Assembly (NCBI GenBank): GCA_013289615.1
Contig: JABCZO010000006.1
Span: 62,001 to 126,000, forward strand
Reading direction: 5' to 3'
DNA: 64,000 nucleotides
Source of the DNA: Gammaproteobacteria bacterium
GTDB taxonomy: Bacteria > Pseudomonadota > Gammaproteobacteria > Steroidobacterales > Steroidobacteraceae
The notes below the pieces were generated by a model. That model searched no databases and was not told the origin of the DNA. It worked only from the letters and a program-made list of their open reading frames with translations. Position 1 is the first letter of the stretch. Each line of letters starts with the position of its first letter. Below are positions 25,971 through 34,350 of this stretch, piece by piece. The position numbers were made by a program, and so were the translations under genes.

Positions 25971-27208
25971 CCGGCACCGTACGCCAGGCGGTGCTGGGCG
26001 CCGCGCTGGGCGTCGCGCTGCCGACTCTGCCGGTGATGGCAGCGAATGATTTCTACGCGATCGTCGACCTGCGCGCGGTGGCGGCCGACGGCGTGCGCTC
26101 ATTTCTGAACGGCGGGCTTGGCGAATTGCGCTTCGACGATCAGCACGACGGCGTGCGCCTGGGCAGCGTTTCAATCGGATATCGTCATGACTTCTTCGAC
26201 ATCGTTCACTTCACGGCGGACGCGGTCGCCTACGGCGACCACGACCGCAGTCCGCTTGACCTGACCGAGATCTATGCCGAAGTGCGACCGTACCCCTGGA
26301 ACAGCTGGCGCTCGCGCCTGAAACTAGGTGTCTTCTATGCGCCGATATCGCTGGAGAATCGGCTACCGGGCTGGCGCAGCGCCTATTCGCTGTCGCCGTC
26401 GGCGATCAACACCTGGATTGGCGAGGAATTTCGCACCATCGGAGCCGAATACGATCTCGACTGGCTCGGGCGACAGCGTGGCCACGACTGGGAGTTCGGC
26501 GCGATGGCCGCCGCCTACGGCTGGAACGATTTCTCGGGCACGCTGCTGTCGACCAGCGGCTGGGCTATACACGACCGCCAAACCACGCTGTTCGGTCGTA
26601 TCGGCGAACCCGATGGCGGCCCGGTATCAGGCTTGCGGGAATTTCATCGTGATGACGACCAGCGCCTCGGCTATTACCTGGGCGGCACGGCAAAGTATCT
26701 CGACGCGCTCGAACTTCGCGTTCTGCATTACGACAACCGCGCCAATCCGAATACGTTCTCATACGCACTGCGTGGCTTCGCCTGGCGCACCAAGTTCAAC
26801 AGCGCCGGGGTGCGCTGGACGCCCACGGATCGATGGACCGTGATAGCACAATGGCTCGCCGGCACCACCCTCACCGGTGATTCGGGATTCAATGACGCCG
26901 AACGAACCGATTACTACGGTTTTGAATTCCACGCTGCCTTCGTGCTGGTCAGCTGGCAACGCGGCGCCGATCGCCTGTCGGGCCGCTACGATGGGTTCGA
27001 GATGCACCAGACCCAATCAGACAATTTCTTCAACACCGATCGCGGACATGCCTGGACGTTCGCGTACCAGCGCGAACTCAACAGATCCTGGAGTTTGGTG
27101 GTGGAAGCGCTGCAGATCGACAGCAGCCTGGCGCTTCGCGGCGCGATCGGCGAGCCGACAGCGGCCAGGGAGCGCGAGCTGCAGCTCGCGCTTCGGTTGC
27201 GGCTGTAA
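25955..27208 (+). CDS. Putative outer-membrane beta-barrel (porin-like) protein
   Basis: The 417-residue protein has a signal peptide (VLGAALGVALPTLPVMA). Alternating amphipathic strands rich in Trp and Tyr follow, for example KLGVFYAPISLENR, WRTKFNSAGVRWTP and YYGFEFHAAFVLVSWQRG, and the protein ends ELQLALRLRL. That is the look of an outer-membrane barrel, but it does not match a well-defined porin signature that I can name. GTG start overlapping the cupredoxin gene by 16 bp indicates one transcript. Genomes often carry this pair with a GGDEF/EAL gene in the set; none is present here. Confidence 0.65.
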   Translation: MVRLLTGTVRQAVLGAALGVALPTLPVMAANDFYAIVDLRAVAADGVRSFLNGGLGELRFDDQHDGVRLGSVSIGYRHDFFDIVHFTADAVAYGDHDRSPLDLTEIYAEVRPYPWNSWRSRLKLGVFYAPISLENRLPGWRSAYSLSPSAINTWIGEEFRTIGAEYDLDWLGRQRGHDWEFGAMAAAYGWNDFSGTLLSTSGWAIHDRQTTLFGRIGEPDGGPVSGLREFHRDDDQRLGYYLGGTAKYLDALELRVLHYDNRANPNTFSYALRGFAWRTKFNSAGVRWTPTDRWTVIAQWLAGTTLTGDSGFNDAERTDYYGFEFHAAFVLVSWQRGADRLSGRYDGFEMHQTQSDNFFNTDRGHAWTFAYQRELNRSWSLVVEALQIDSSLALRGAIGEPTAARERELQLALRLRL

Positions 27209-27212
27209 CGCG

Positions 27213-27605
27213 CTAACTCAGCGAGGTGTCGGCGCCGGAGATCACCCGCGGTTCGGTCGGTGTCCTGATCTCAACGCGCACTTCGCCGCAAGCCTGTACC
27301 GGTGAGCCATCAAGCGGCGCAGCCCGGACTCTGACCTGGCGCGCCCAGTTGCGCGCCAGGTCATCGAAGCGCCGATCACCGGAAGACGCCATGATATCGG
27401 CGCTGAGGATGCTGCGATCAGCAGCGATGCAGACCTTGACGATGGTCACTTCCCCGGGAGTGAAGCGCGGCCCGGCGACCACGAATGAGACTGGCGCATC
27501 GTCAAATGGCGGCAGCGCCAGGTGCACCCGAGGGGCCGGCCGCGCCGTGGTGGCACAGCCCGCCACAGCGACGACGCCTATTGCGATGACGATAGCGGCT
27601 CGCAT
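27213..27605 (-). CDS. Lipoprotein with TonB C-terminal-like domain
   Basis: The 130-residue protein has a lipoprotein signal, MRAAIVIAIGVVAVAGC, with lipobox VAGC. The mature domain FTPGEVTIVKVCIAADRSILSADIMASSGDRRFDDLARNWARQVRVRA resembles the TonB C-terminal fold used by small periplasmic energy-transducer relatives (V.V.V.I...G.......SSG...LD..A). It lacks the proline-rich spanner and N-terminal helix of real TonB. I chose the ATG at 27605 because it gives a perfect lipobox; longer in-frame starts exist. Its 3' end meets the barrel gene 4 bp away, convergently. Confidence 0.68.
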   Translation of the reverse strand: MRAAIVIAIGVVAVAGCATTARPAPRVHLALPPFDDAPVSFVVAGPRFTPGEVTIVKVCIAADRSILSADIMASSGDRRFDDLARNWARQVRVRAAPLDGSPVQACGEVRVEIRTPTEPRVISGADTSLS

Positions 27606-27663
27606 CCAATCCCCGCACTCAGGCTGCAACATCGGCTGCAGCCGGCCCATTATGATACCCCGG

Positions 27664-27693
27664 TTGGGACAGCGCGACAGAAACCCATATAAA
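27664..27693 (+). promoter_or_regulatory. Possible sigma70-type promoter upstream of ygiD
   Basis: TTGGGA (27664-27669) and TATAAA (27688-27693) are spaced by 18 bp and face the 27872-33514 gene run. They lie about 180 bp before the first gene. This is a sequence match only. Confidence 0.3.
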
Positions 27694-27871
27694 ATCATGC
27701 CGTTGCGACTTCCGCGGGAAGCCTGCAGAGGCTGGAATGCGCAAGCCCAGGCAATGACCAGCAGCCTCAGGCCCCCGCCCTCGCTTGTTACTATTGCGGC
27801 CGAAGTGCCGGTTGGGCACATGGAAAAATAACGAGCGGCCATTGAACCAACAGCCCCAGCGCGCAGTGCGC

Positions 27872-28639
27872 ATGCCGGTCATTTTCATCGGACACGGCAA
27901 TCCGATGAATGCGCTGGCCAGCAACCGGTACACCGAGGGCTGGCAGGCGCTTGGCGGCAACATGGCCAAGCCGCGCGCGATACTGTGCGTGTCGGCGCAT
28001 TGGTACGTGCCCAGGTCGGCGGTGACCGCCATGGCGCAGCCGCGCACGATTCATGACTTCGGCGGATTTCCGCGCGAGTTGTTTCAAGTGGTTTATCCGG
28101 CACCCGGCTCGCCGGAACTCGCGCAACGCATCGCCGATCTGTTGGCGCCGCTGGCGGTTGATCTGGATCAGGGCTGGGGACTGGATCACGGCAGCTGGTC
28201 GGTGCTGCTGCACCTGTATCCCGACGCGACGATCCCCGTGGTCCAGCTCAGTATCGATGAGACCAGGGAAGCGGCCACTCACTATGAGATCGCCCGCCGC
28301 CTGGCACCGCTGCGCGATGAAGGCGTGCTGATCGTCGGCAGCGGCAACATAGTGCACAACCTGCATGCCTACGCCTGGGGGAATACTTCCGCCAAACCGT
28401 ACGACTGGGCGCTGCGATTCGATGAGCTGGCGCGCGAACTTCTGAGCCGGGGCGACTTCGCGCCACTGGTGGATTACGAGTCGCTGGGTCGCGACGCTCT
28501 GTTATCGGCACCGACTCCCGATCACTATCTGCCGCTGTTGTATGTCATCGCACAGCGGCAGCCGGATGAGCCGATCAGTTTTCCGGTGCGCGGATTTGAC
28601 GGCGGCTCGATCTCGATGCTGTCCGTACGCATCGGATGA
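27872..28639 (+). CDS. ygiD: 4,5-DOPA-type extradiol dioxygenase (YgiD family)
   Basis: The protein has 255 residues and closely follows E. coli YgiD along its whole length: MPVIFIGHGNPMNAL, VSAHWYVP, PRTIHDFGGFPRELF, GLDHGSWSVLLHLYPDA, GSGNIVHNLHAY and PTPDHYLPLLYV. The His residues in GHG, SAHW and VHNLH fit the metal site of the LigB/DODA superfamily. The enzyme cleaves catechol-type rings such as DOPA. The ATG aligns best with relatives; GTG two codons upstream or TTG at 27842 are possible. It overlaps sixA by 4 bp and heads a tightly coupled six-gene run. Confidence 0.88.
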   Translation: MPVIFIGHGNPMNALASNRYTEGWQALGGNMAKPRAILCVSAHWYVPRSAVTAMAQPRTIHDFGGFPRELFQVVYPAPGSPELAQRIADLLAPLAVDLDQGWGLDHGSWSVLLHLYPDATIPVVQLSIDETREAATHYEIARRLAPLRDEGVLIVGSGNIVHNLHAYAWGNTSAKPYDWALRFDELARELLSRGDFAPLVDYESLGRDALLSAPTPDHYLPLLYVIAQRQPDEPISFPVRGFDGGSISMLSVRIG

Positions 28640-29175
28640 AGACGCTGTTCCTCATCCGCCACGCCAAATCCAGTTGGGATGAGCCCAAGCTCACCGACCG
28701 GCAGCGGCCGCTGGCCGCTCGCGGCAAGCGCGACGCGCGCCGCCTCGGCAAGCGGCTTGCGAAGCGCTACCGACGCCCGGACCTGATGGTGTCGAGCCCG
28801 GCGGTGCGCGCATTGAAGACGGCGCGGCTGGTCAACCGCAAGCTCGACTGCCAGCTCATCGCCGTGGACGCACGCCTGTACGCCTGCAAGTCCAGTGATC
28901 TGCTGCGGGTGATTCATCAGCTCGACGAGCGTCACAAGCGCGTGATGCTGTTCGGGCATAATCCTGAACTCAGCGCACTGGCGCGCCGTTTCTCGGATGA
29001 AATCCAGCATCTGCCGACTTGCGCTGCTGCCAGGTTCAAGTTCGATACCAGCTCGTGGACGGCTGTCGGCCGTGCGACGCTGGTCGCCGTGGCACTGCAT
29101 TGTCCCGAGCGCATCCGCGGTAGCGGCGGGCGCAGCGGCCATCGTATCGATGGCGGCGGCAGGAAGCGCCGGTGA
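28636..29175 (+). CDS. sixA: SixA-like histidine phosphatase
   Basis: The 179-residue protein has the phosphoglycerate-mutase-like RHG/RHA catalytic motif LIRHAKSSWDE (His9), RPLAARGKRDA, SSPAVRALKTARLV and FGHNPEL with the second catalytic His. E. coli SixA is a small phosphohistidine phosphatase acting on the nitrogen PTS HPr homologue. The C-terminal ~20 residues (GSGGRSGHRIDGGGRKRR) are low-complexity and basic. ATGA overlap with ygiD and GTGA overlap with the next gene show tight coupling. Confidence 0.82.
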   Translation: MKTLFLIRHAKSSWDEPKLTDRQRPLAARGKRDARRLGKRLAKRYRRPDLMVSSPAVRALKTARLVNRKLDCQLIAVDARLYACKSSDLLRVIHQLDERHKRVMLFGHNPELSALARRFSDEIQHLPTCAAARFKFDTSSWTAVGRATLVAVALHCPERIRGSGGRSGHRIDGGGRKRR

Positions 29176-30722
29176 GCGCAATGACGCGCCGTCTGCTGCT
29201 GCTGCTGGTGCTGGCGCTGGTGATTGGCGCGCAGTACCTGCATCGCCGCCCGGCGCATCCGAGCGCCGGCAGCGCCTCTGCCGACTCATCCCCGGATTCA
29301 CTTCGGCGGGGCACACTGCTGCTGCAGCGCTGCGAGATCGGCCGCCGCAGCATCGCCGGGGTTGGTACCTCGAGCGCCTATTGCACCCGCTTCGCCGTGC
29401 CCGAGGACTGGAATGCGCCTTCCGGCCGGCAAATTGCGCTGCGAGTGGCGATCGTCAGGAGCGCCGCGGTGCGCAGCGAACCCGATCCGGTGGTATTCCT
29501 GGACGGTGGCCCCGGTGGCGCGGCGACCGAGGATTACCCGGCCATTGCTGCGGCGCTGGCGCCGCTGCGCGAGCGGCGCGATATCCTGCTGGTCGATCAA
29601 CGCGGCACCGGCGGTTCCAATGCACTCGCCTGCAGCACGGATAGCAATGCAGAGCTGCCAAGCCTGGCGCTGCCCGGGTCGCGCGAGGTGGCGGCAAGCC
29701 TGCAGCGGGTACGGCAATGCCTCGCCGTCGTGCGCACCCACGCCGCGCCCGAGCACTACACCACCAGCGATGCGATCAGGGATCTGGAGGCGATTCGGCA
29801 GGCGCTCGCGGCCCCGCCGCTCGACCTGATCGGTGTCTCCTACGGTACCCGCGTCGCGCAGCAATACGCTGCGCGCTACCCGGGCTCGGTGCGCAGTATC
29901 GTCCTGGACAGCACCGTACCCAATACGCTGGCACTGGGAAGTGAGCACGCGCGCAATCTCGAACGGGTGCTGCAATCACTGTTTGCTCGCTGTAGCGCCG
30001 ACGAGCCTTGCAGGCACAGCTTCGGTGATTCGTACGCCACCCTGTATCGCCTGCGCGATGAGCTGCGCACACGCCCGCAATCCCTGACGTTGCGCGATCC
30101 GTTCACCTATCAGCCGCTGCACCTGGAGTTCGGCGCCGACGACCTGAGCGCGATCGTGCGCGTCAATGCCTATAACCCGATCACCGCCGCGTTGCTGCCA
30201 TTAACGCTGTACCAGGCCGACCATGGCAACTATGCGCCGCTGCTCAGCCAGAAGAAGTGGATCTCGGATGACCTGGGCAGCGAGATCACCGGCGGCATGG
30301 AGTTGTCGGTAGTGTGCGCTGAAGATGCGGACCTGCTTAGCTACCGGCCCGAAGATGCGACCACGCTGCTGGGCAACGAGCAGATCGCGAAGATTCAATC
30401 CGCCTGCTCGGTCTGGCCCAGGGGCGCCCGGCCGGCGGATTTCCATCGGCCGTTTGCCTCCGCGCTGCCGGTCCTGATCCTGGCAGGCCAGTACGATCCG
30501 GTGACCCCACCCGGCTATGCCGCCGAGGTAGTTCGCACGCTGGGCAATGCGCGCCTGCTGCTGGCACCCGGGCAGGGCCACGCCGTCATCGGTGCCGGCT
30601 GCATGCCACGACTGGTGCATCAGTTCATCGACGAATTGAAGCCGCGTGCGCTCGATGATCGCTGCCTGCTGCAACTCGGGGATATCCCGGCCTTCATCGA
30701 CTTCAACGGTTCCACGCCATGA
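29172..30722 (+). CDS. Alpha/beta hydrolase, peptidase S33-like (exported)
   Basis: The 516-residue protein has an N-terminal membrane or signal segment (LLLLLVLALVIGAQYL). VVFLDGGPGGAA gives the oxyanion region, VDQRGTGGSN is typical of proline-iminopeptidase relatives, the nucleophile elbow is GVSYGT, and the acid and His are in AGQYDPVTPP and GQGHAVIG. The C-terminal block fits the TAP-like domain of secreted tripeptidyl aminopeptidases. It probably acts on peptides in the periplasm. It starts at GTG within a 4-bp overlap and ends in an ATGA overlap with the ABC ATPase gene. Confidence 0.85.
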   Translation: MSAMTRRLLLLLVLALVIGAQYLHRRPAHPSAGSASADSSPDSLRRGTLLLQRCEIGRRSIAGVGTSSAYCTRFAVPEDWNAPSGRQIALRVAIVRSAAVRSEPDPVVFLDGGPGGAATEDYPAIAAALAPLRERRDILLVDQRGTGGSNALACSTDSNAELPSLALPGSREVAASLQRVRQCLAVVRTHAAPEHYTTSDAIRDLEAIRQALAAPPLDLIGVSYGTRVAQQYAARYPGSVRSIVLDSTVPNTLALGSEHARNLERVLQSLFARCSADEPCRHSFGDSYATLYRLRDELRTRPQSLTLRDPFTYQPLHLEFGADDLSAIVRVNAYNPITAALLPLTLYQADHGNYAPLLSQKKWISDDLGSEITGGMELSVVCAEDADLLSYRPEDATTLLGNEQIAKIQSACSVWPRGARPADFHRPFASALPVLILAGQYDPVTPPGYAAEVVRTLGNARLLLAPGQGHAVIGAGCMPRLVHQFIDELKPRALDDRCLLQLGDIPAFIDFNGSTP

Positions 30723-31456
30723 TCGAGCTGCAACAACTGCATAAGACCTTTGGCGGCAAGATCGCGGTGCAGGACGTGAGCTTCAGCGCACCCGATGGTC
30801 AGATCACCGGGCTTCTGGGACCCAACGGCGCCGGTAAGACCACCACCTTGCGCATGCTCTATACGCTGCTCAAGCCGGACCGTGGACGCATCACCGTCGA
30901 TGGTGTGGACGCCGCGCTGCAGCCGCTCGAAGTGCGGCGTCGGCTGGGCGTATTGCCGGACGCACGCGGCCTGTACAAGCGACTCACCGCACGCGAAAAC
31001 ATTGCCTACTTTGCGCAGCTGCATGGCCTGGATGCGCAGCTGATACGGCGGCGCAGCGATGCGCTGATCGAGACGCTGGCGATGCAGGACATCGCCGAGC
31101 GGCGCGTCGAGGGCTTCTCCCAGGGTGAGCGCGTCAAGACCGCGATCGCGCGCGCGCTGGTGCACGATCCGCATCATATTGTTCTGGACGAGCCGAGCAA
31201 TGGCCTGGATGTCATGGCGACGCGCAGCTTGCGCGATTTCCTGAGGCAGCTGAAGGCGCAAGGCCGCTGCGTGCTGTTCTCGACCCACATCATGCAGGAG
31301 GTCGCGGCGCTGTGTGACCGCATCGTGATCATCGCCGGCGGCCGGGTGGTGGCGGACGGCACCGCGGCGCAGCTGCGCGAGCTGGCGGGGGAACAAAGCC
31401 TGGAAGAGGCATTCGTAAAGATCATCGGTTCGGCCGCCGTCGGGGAACTGGCGTGA
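30719..31456 (+). CDS. natA: ABC transporter ATP-binding protein, NatA-like
   Basis: The 245-residue ATPase has Walker A GPNGAGKT near residues 34-41, signature FSQGERVKTAIARAL (the SQGER form used by NatA-type ATPases rather than LSGGQ), Walker B HHIVLDEPSNGLD, and a switch His in FSTHIMQE. With the following NatB-like permease it forms an ABC-2 type exporter; NatAB in Bacillus extrudes sodium, but substrates of proteobacterial relatives are not settled. It has 4-bp overlaps at both ends. Confidence 0.88.
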   Translation: MIELQQLHKTFGGKIAVQDVSFSAPDGQITGLLGPNGAGKTTTLRMLYTLLKPDRGRITVDGVDAALQPLEVRRRLGVLPDARGLYKRLTARENIAYFAQLHGLDAQLIRRRSDALIETLAMQDIAERRVEGFSQGERVKTAIARALVHDPHHIVLDEPSNGLDVMATRSLRDFLRQLKAQGRCVLFSTHIMQEVAALCDRIVIIAGGRVVADGTAAQLRELAGEQSLEEAFVKIIGSAAVGELA

Positions 31457-32634
31457 GTCCGGCACTGGCGGTCTATGTGAAGGAGTGCCGCGAGAGCCTG
31501 CGCGATAAACGCATCCTTCTCAACGCGCTGATCCTGGGGCCGCTGCTCGGTCCGCTGCTGTTCGTCGGCCTGTTGGGCTTCGCCATCGGTCACGAGCGCG
31601 AGCAGGCCGACAAGCCGCTGCCGGTCGTCATCATCGGCGCCGAGCGCGCTCCTAACCTGGTGGCGGCCCTGGAACAGCAGGGCCTGCAGGCATTGCCGGA
31701 GCCCGGCGACGGCGACGGCGACGGCGCAGTACGCGAGCAGCGCGCCTCCCTAGCGCTGCGCATCGGCGATCATTTCGCCGAGGACTGGCGCGCCGGCCGT
31801 CCGGCACAGGTCGACATCATCTACGATTCGTCGCAACGCGAAGGCGGCTCGCAGTTCGAGCGCCTGCACGGCATGCTCGAGAACTACTCGCGGCGCACCG
31901 GCGCCATGCGCCTGATTGCCCGCGGGCTGGTGCCATCGGCGGGCAGCGGCCTGCTGATTGCGACACGTGATCAGGCCACGCCACAGGCACGCGGCGCGCT
32001 GCTGTTCGCGATGCTGCCCTATTTTCTCATCCTGACCAGCTTCATTGGCGGTATGTGGCTCGCGATCGACTCGACCGCCGGGGAGCGCGAACGCCAATCC
32101 CTCGAACCGCTGCTGGTCAATCCGGTGGCGCGCGAACGGATCCTGCTGGGCAAGCTGTGCGCCGCCGCCAGCTTCAGCTTTACCAGCCTGACCCTCGGCC
32201 TGCTGGCATTCTCGATCGCGGTGCGGTTCCTGCCCTCGCAGCGCGTCGAGATGAGCCTGAGTCTCGGGCCGGCAGTCATGGGCACCATCCTGCTGATGAT
32301 GGTGCCTCTGGTGCTGTTGATCGTCATCTCGCAGATGGTGGTAGCCGCGTTCGCCAAGAGTTATCGCGAAGCCCAGACCTACGTCGGCCTGCTGCAGCTG
32401 CTGCCCTTGATTCCGTCGATCGCGCTGAGTGTGCTGCCGGTAACGCCGCAGTTATGGATGTATTCGCTGCCACTGATCGGCCAGCAGCTGGCGATGCTGC
32501 GGCTGCTGCGCGGCGAGGCGGTAACTGCGCTGCCGCTGGCGTTGTGCACGCTGGTCACGGTGGTTGCGGCGGTCGCGGCGTTCCTGGTCGCCAAGCGGAT
32601 CTATGAATCCGAGCGCCTGGCGGTCAATGCCTAG
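31453..32634 (+). CDS. natB: ABC-2 type permease, NatB-like
   Basis: The 393-residue membrane protein has one N-terminal helix (ILGPLLGPLLFVGLLGFAI), a large soluble loop (residues about 50-170) with a Gly-Asp repeat (GDGDGDG), and a C-terminal bundle of five to six helices: LLFAMLPYFLILTSFIGGMW, GTILLMMVPLVLLIVI, LLPLIPSIALSVLP and VTVVAAVAAFLVAKRI. This is the NatB/ABC2_membrane_3 layout. The GTG start overlaps natA by 4 bp. It ends inside the first codons of the sirtuin gene (8-bp overlap). Confidence 0.86.
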   Translation: MSPALAVYVKECRESLRDKRILLNALILGPLLGPLLFVGLLGFAIGHEREQADKPLPVVIIGAERAPNLVAALEQQGLQALPEPGDGDGDGAVREQRASLALRIGDHFAEDWRAGRPAQVDIIYDSSQREGGSQFERLHGMLENYSRRTGAMRLIARGLVPSAGSGLLIATRDQATPQARGALLFAMLPYFLILTSFIGGMWLAIDSTAGERERQSLEPLLVNPVARERILLGKLCAAASFSFTSLTLGLLAFSIAVRFLPSQRVEMSLSLGPAVMGTILLMMVPLVLLIVISQMVVAAFAKSYREAQTYVGLLQLLPLIPSIALSVLPVTPQLWMYSLPLIGQQLAMLRLLRGEAVTALPLALCTLVTVVAAVAAFLVAKRIYESERLAVNA

Positions 32635-33514
32635 CGAGCCCGTGATCGGCCATCGAGGCGACGATCGGCTCATCGAATTCGTCGAGCGTCACTCGCGGCT
32701 GTTCGTCCTGACCGGCGCCGGCTGCAGCACCGAGTCGGGCATTCCCGATTACCGCGACGCCGAGGGCGGCTGGAAACGCGCCGCACCGGTGATGCTGCAG
32801 GCATTCATGGGCGATACTGCGGTCCGCCGGCGCTACTGGGCGCGCAGCCTGGTGGGATGGCAGCGCCTGCGCGCCGCGCGGCCCAATGACGCGCATCACG
32901 CGCTGGCGAGCCTGCAGCGGCAGCAACGGGTCGAATGCCTGGTGACGCAGAACGTCGATCGCCTGCACCAGCTGGCCGGTAGTGCCGATGCCATAGACCT
33001 GCACGGCAGGATCGATCTGGTTCGCTGCATGAGCTGCCAGGTACGCCAGCCGCGCGAGCAGCTGCAGGCCGAACTGCTGAAGCTCAACCCGGCCTGCGCC
33101 GCGCTTGGTGCACAGGCCGCGCCGGACGGCGATGCCGAGCTTACCGCGCTGGATTTCTCAAGCTTCCGGGTGCCGCCGTGCTCACGCTGCGGCGGGATGT
33201 TGAAACCGGATGTGGTGTTCTTCGGCGAGAGCGTTCCGCAGCAGCGGGTGCAGACTTCGATGCGCCACCTGAAGCAGGCCGACGCCGTGCTGGTGGTCGG
33301 CTCCTCGCTGATGGTGTATTCCGGCTACCGTTTCGTGCAGGCGGCGGCCTCAAGCGGCAAGCCGATCGTCGCTGTGAATCTCGGCAGTACGCGAGCGGAT
33401 CCACTGCTGCAGTTCAAGGTGACGCAGCGCTGCTCGTCGGCGCTCACCTTCCTGTTGCAACCCGGCGGCGCTGCGCTGCAAGCGCGAGCGGTTACCGGCG
33501 CATCAACTCGCTGA
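32627..33514 (+). CDS. NAD-dependent protein deacylase, Sir2 family
   Basis: The 295-residue protein has the complete sirtuin core: GAGCSTESGIPDYRD (residues 30-44), TQNVDRLH, catalytic His in DLHGRI, zinc cysteines in RCMSC and PPCSRCG, VVFFGESVP and GSSLMVYSG. The length and the ESGIPDYR variant fit the SIRT4-like class II sirtuins rather than CobB. It removes acyl groups from lysine using NAD+. An 8-bp overlap with natB places it at the end of the coupled run. Its 3' end overlaps the convergent aldo/keto reductase gene by 23 bp. Confidence 0.9.
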   Translation: MPSEPVIGHRGDDRLIEFVERHSRLFVLTGAGCSTESGIPDYRDAEGGWKRAAPVMLQAFMGDTAVRRRYWARSLVGWQRLRAARPNDAHHALASLQRQQRVECLVTQNVDRLHQLAGSADAIDLHGRIDLVRCMSCQVRQPREQLQAELLKLNPACAALGAQAAPDGDAELTALDFSSFRVPPCSRCGGMLKPDVVFFGESVPQQRVQTSMRHLKQADAVLVVGSSLMVYSGYRFVQAAASSGKPIVAVNLGSTRADPLLQFKVTQRCSSALTFLLQPGGAALQARAVTGASTR

Positions 33515-34343
33515 CGGCCGCGAGCTCGTCGGCCGTCAGCTCGAAGTCGAAGATCTCCAGGTCCTCGCGCATATGCGTTGCCGATGTGGTGCCGGTCAGC
33601 GGCACGATGTCGCCCTGGGTCAGATACCGAAACAGGATCTGCGCCGGGGTGCGCGCGTATTTGCCGGCCGGGCCGGTCACGGCGGCGTGGGCCAGCAGCC
33701 GTGGATTGGCCGTAAGCGTCCAGAAACTCTGGTAGATGATCCCGTGCTGCCGACAGAACTCACGGATCTGGCGATCGTAGCCGGTGTCGGCGTAGAAGCG
33801 GTTCTGCAGCACCGCCGGCTTCACGTCGGCGGCCTGCCACAGGGTCTGCAATACCGCCACGCTGTAGCAATTGCTGATGCCGAGCTGCCGCGCGCCACCG
33901 GCGTGAAAGATCTGCTCCATCGCACCCCACACCTGCATCATCTGGCGGCGATCGGGAAGTGCGGAGTGCAGGATCAGGCAGTCGACATAGTCGGTCTGCA
34001 GGTTGAGCGTTGAGGCCCGGAACGACTGCGCCACCTGCTGTGCGAGCGGTGCAGCCGGGTCATACGGGATCTGGGCCGGATCCTGGCCCGACAGCGGTGT
34101 GAATTTCGTCTGCAGATAAAGATCGCTGCGGCGCAGCTTGTCGTTCAGACAGGCTGCCACGCCCGCCCCGACTCCGGCTTCCTGGTAGTGCTTGGGCTGG
34201 CAGGCGGTATCGATGCCGCGAAATCCACACTGGATCGCCTCGCGCACCAGTTCCTGGGTACGCGTTTTCTTCCAGGCAGTGCCGTAGATGATCCTCGGGC
34301 TGCGCAGCCCCTGGCTGGAGACGAGAAAGTCGCTGTGCGCCAT
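33492..34343 (-). CDS. Aldo/keto reductase
   Basis: The 283-residue TIM-barrel oxidoreductase has the catalytic tetrad: Asp in RGIDTA, Tyr in KHYQEAGVG, Lys in YLQTKF and His in LILHSAL. GISNCY and a C-terminal VPLTGTTSATHMREDL form the NADPH-binding end. The spacing between DTA and the Tyr is slightly different from the common DTAxxYxNE. I start at the ATG that begins MAHSDFLVSSQG. It follows the LOG gene by 7 bp, making it third in an RNB-LOG-AKR run. Substrate unknown. Confidence 0.85.
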   Translation of the reverse strand: MAHSDFLVSSQGLRSPRIIYGTAWKKTRTQELVREAIQCGFRGIDTACQPKHYQEAGVGAGVAACLNDKLRRSDLYLQTKFTPLSGQDPAQIPYDPAAPLAQQVAQSFRASTLNLQTDYVDCLILHSALPDRRQMMQVWGAMEQIFHAGGARQLGISNCYSVAVLQTLWQAADVKPAVLQNRFYADTGYDRQIREFCRQHGIIYQSFWTLTANPRLLAHAAVTGPAGKYARTPAQILFRYLTQGDIVPLTGTTSATHMREDLEIFDFELTADELAAVSELMRR

Positions 34344-34350
34344 GCGCCGC

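Noticed and set aside
29172-33514. Possible antiviral defence island (sirtuin, ABC ATPase, hydrolase together)
   Set aside because: The Sir2 protein is a stand-alone deacylase with zinc cysteines, the ATPase is a NatA transporter subunit with its permease, and no nuclease or TIR-type effector is present.
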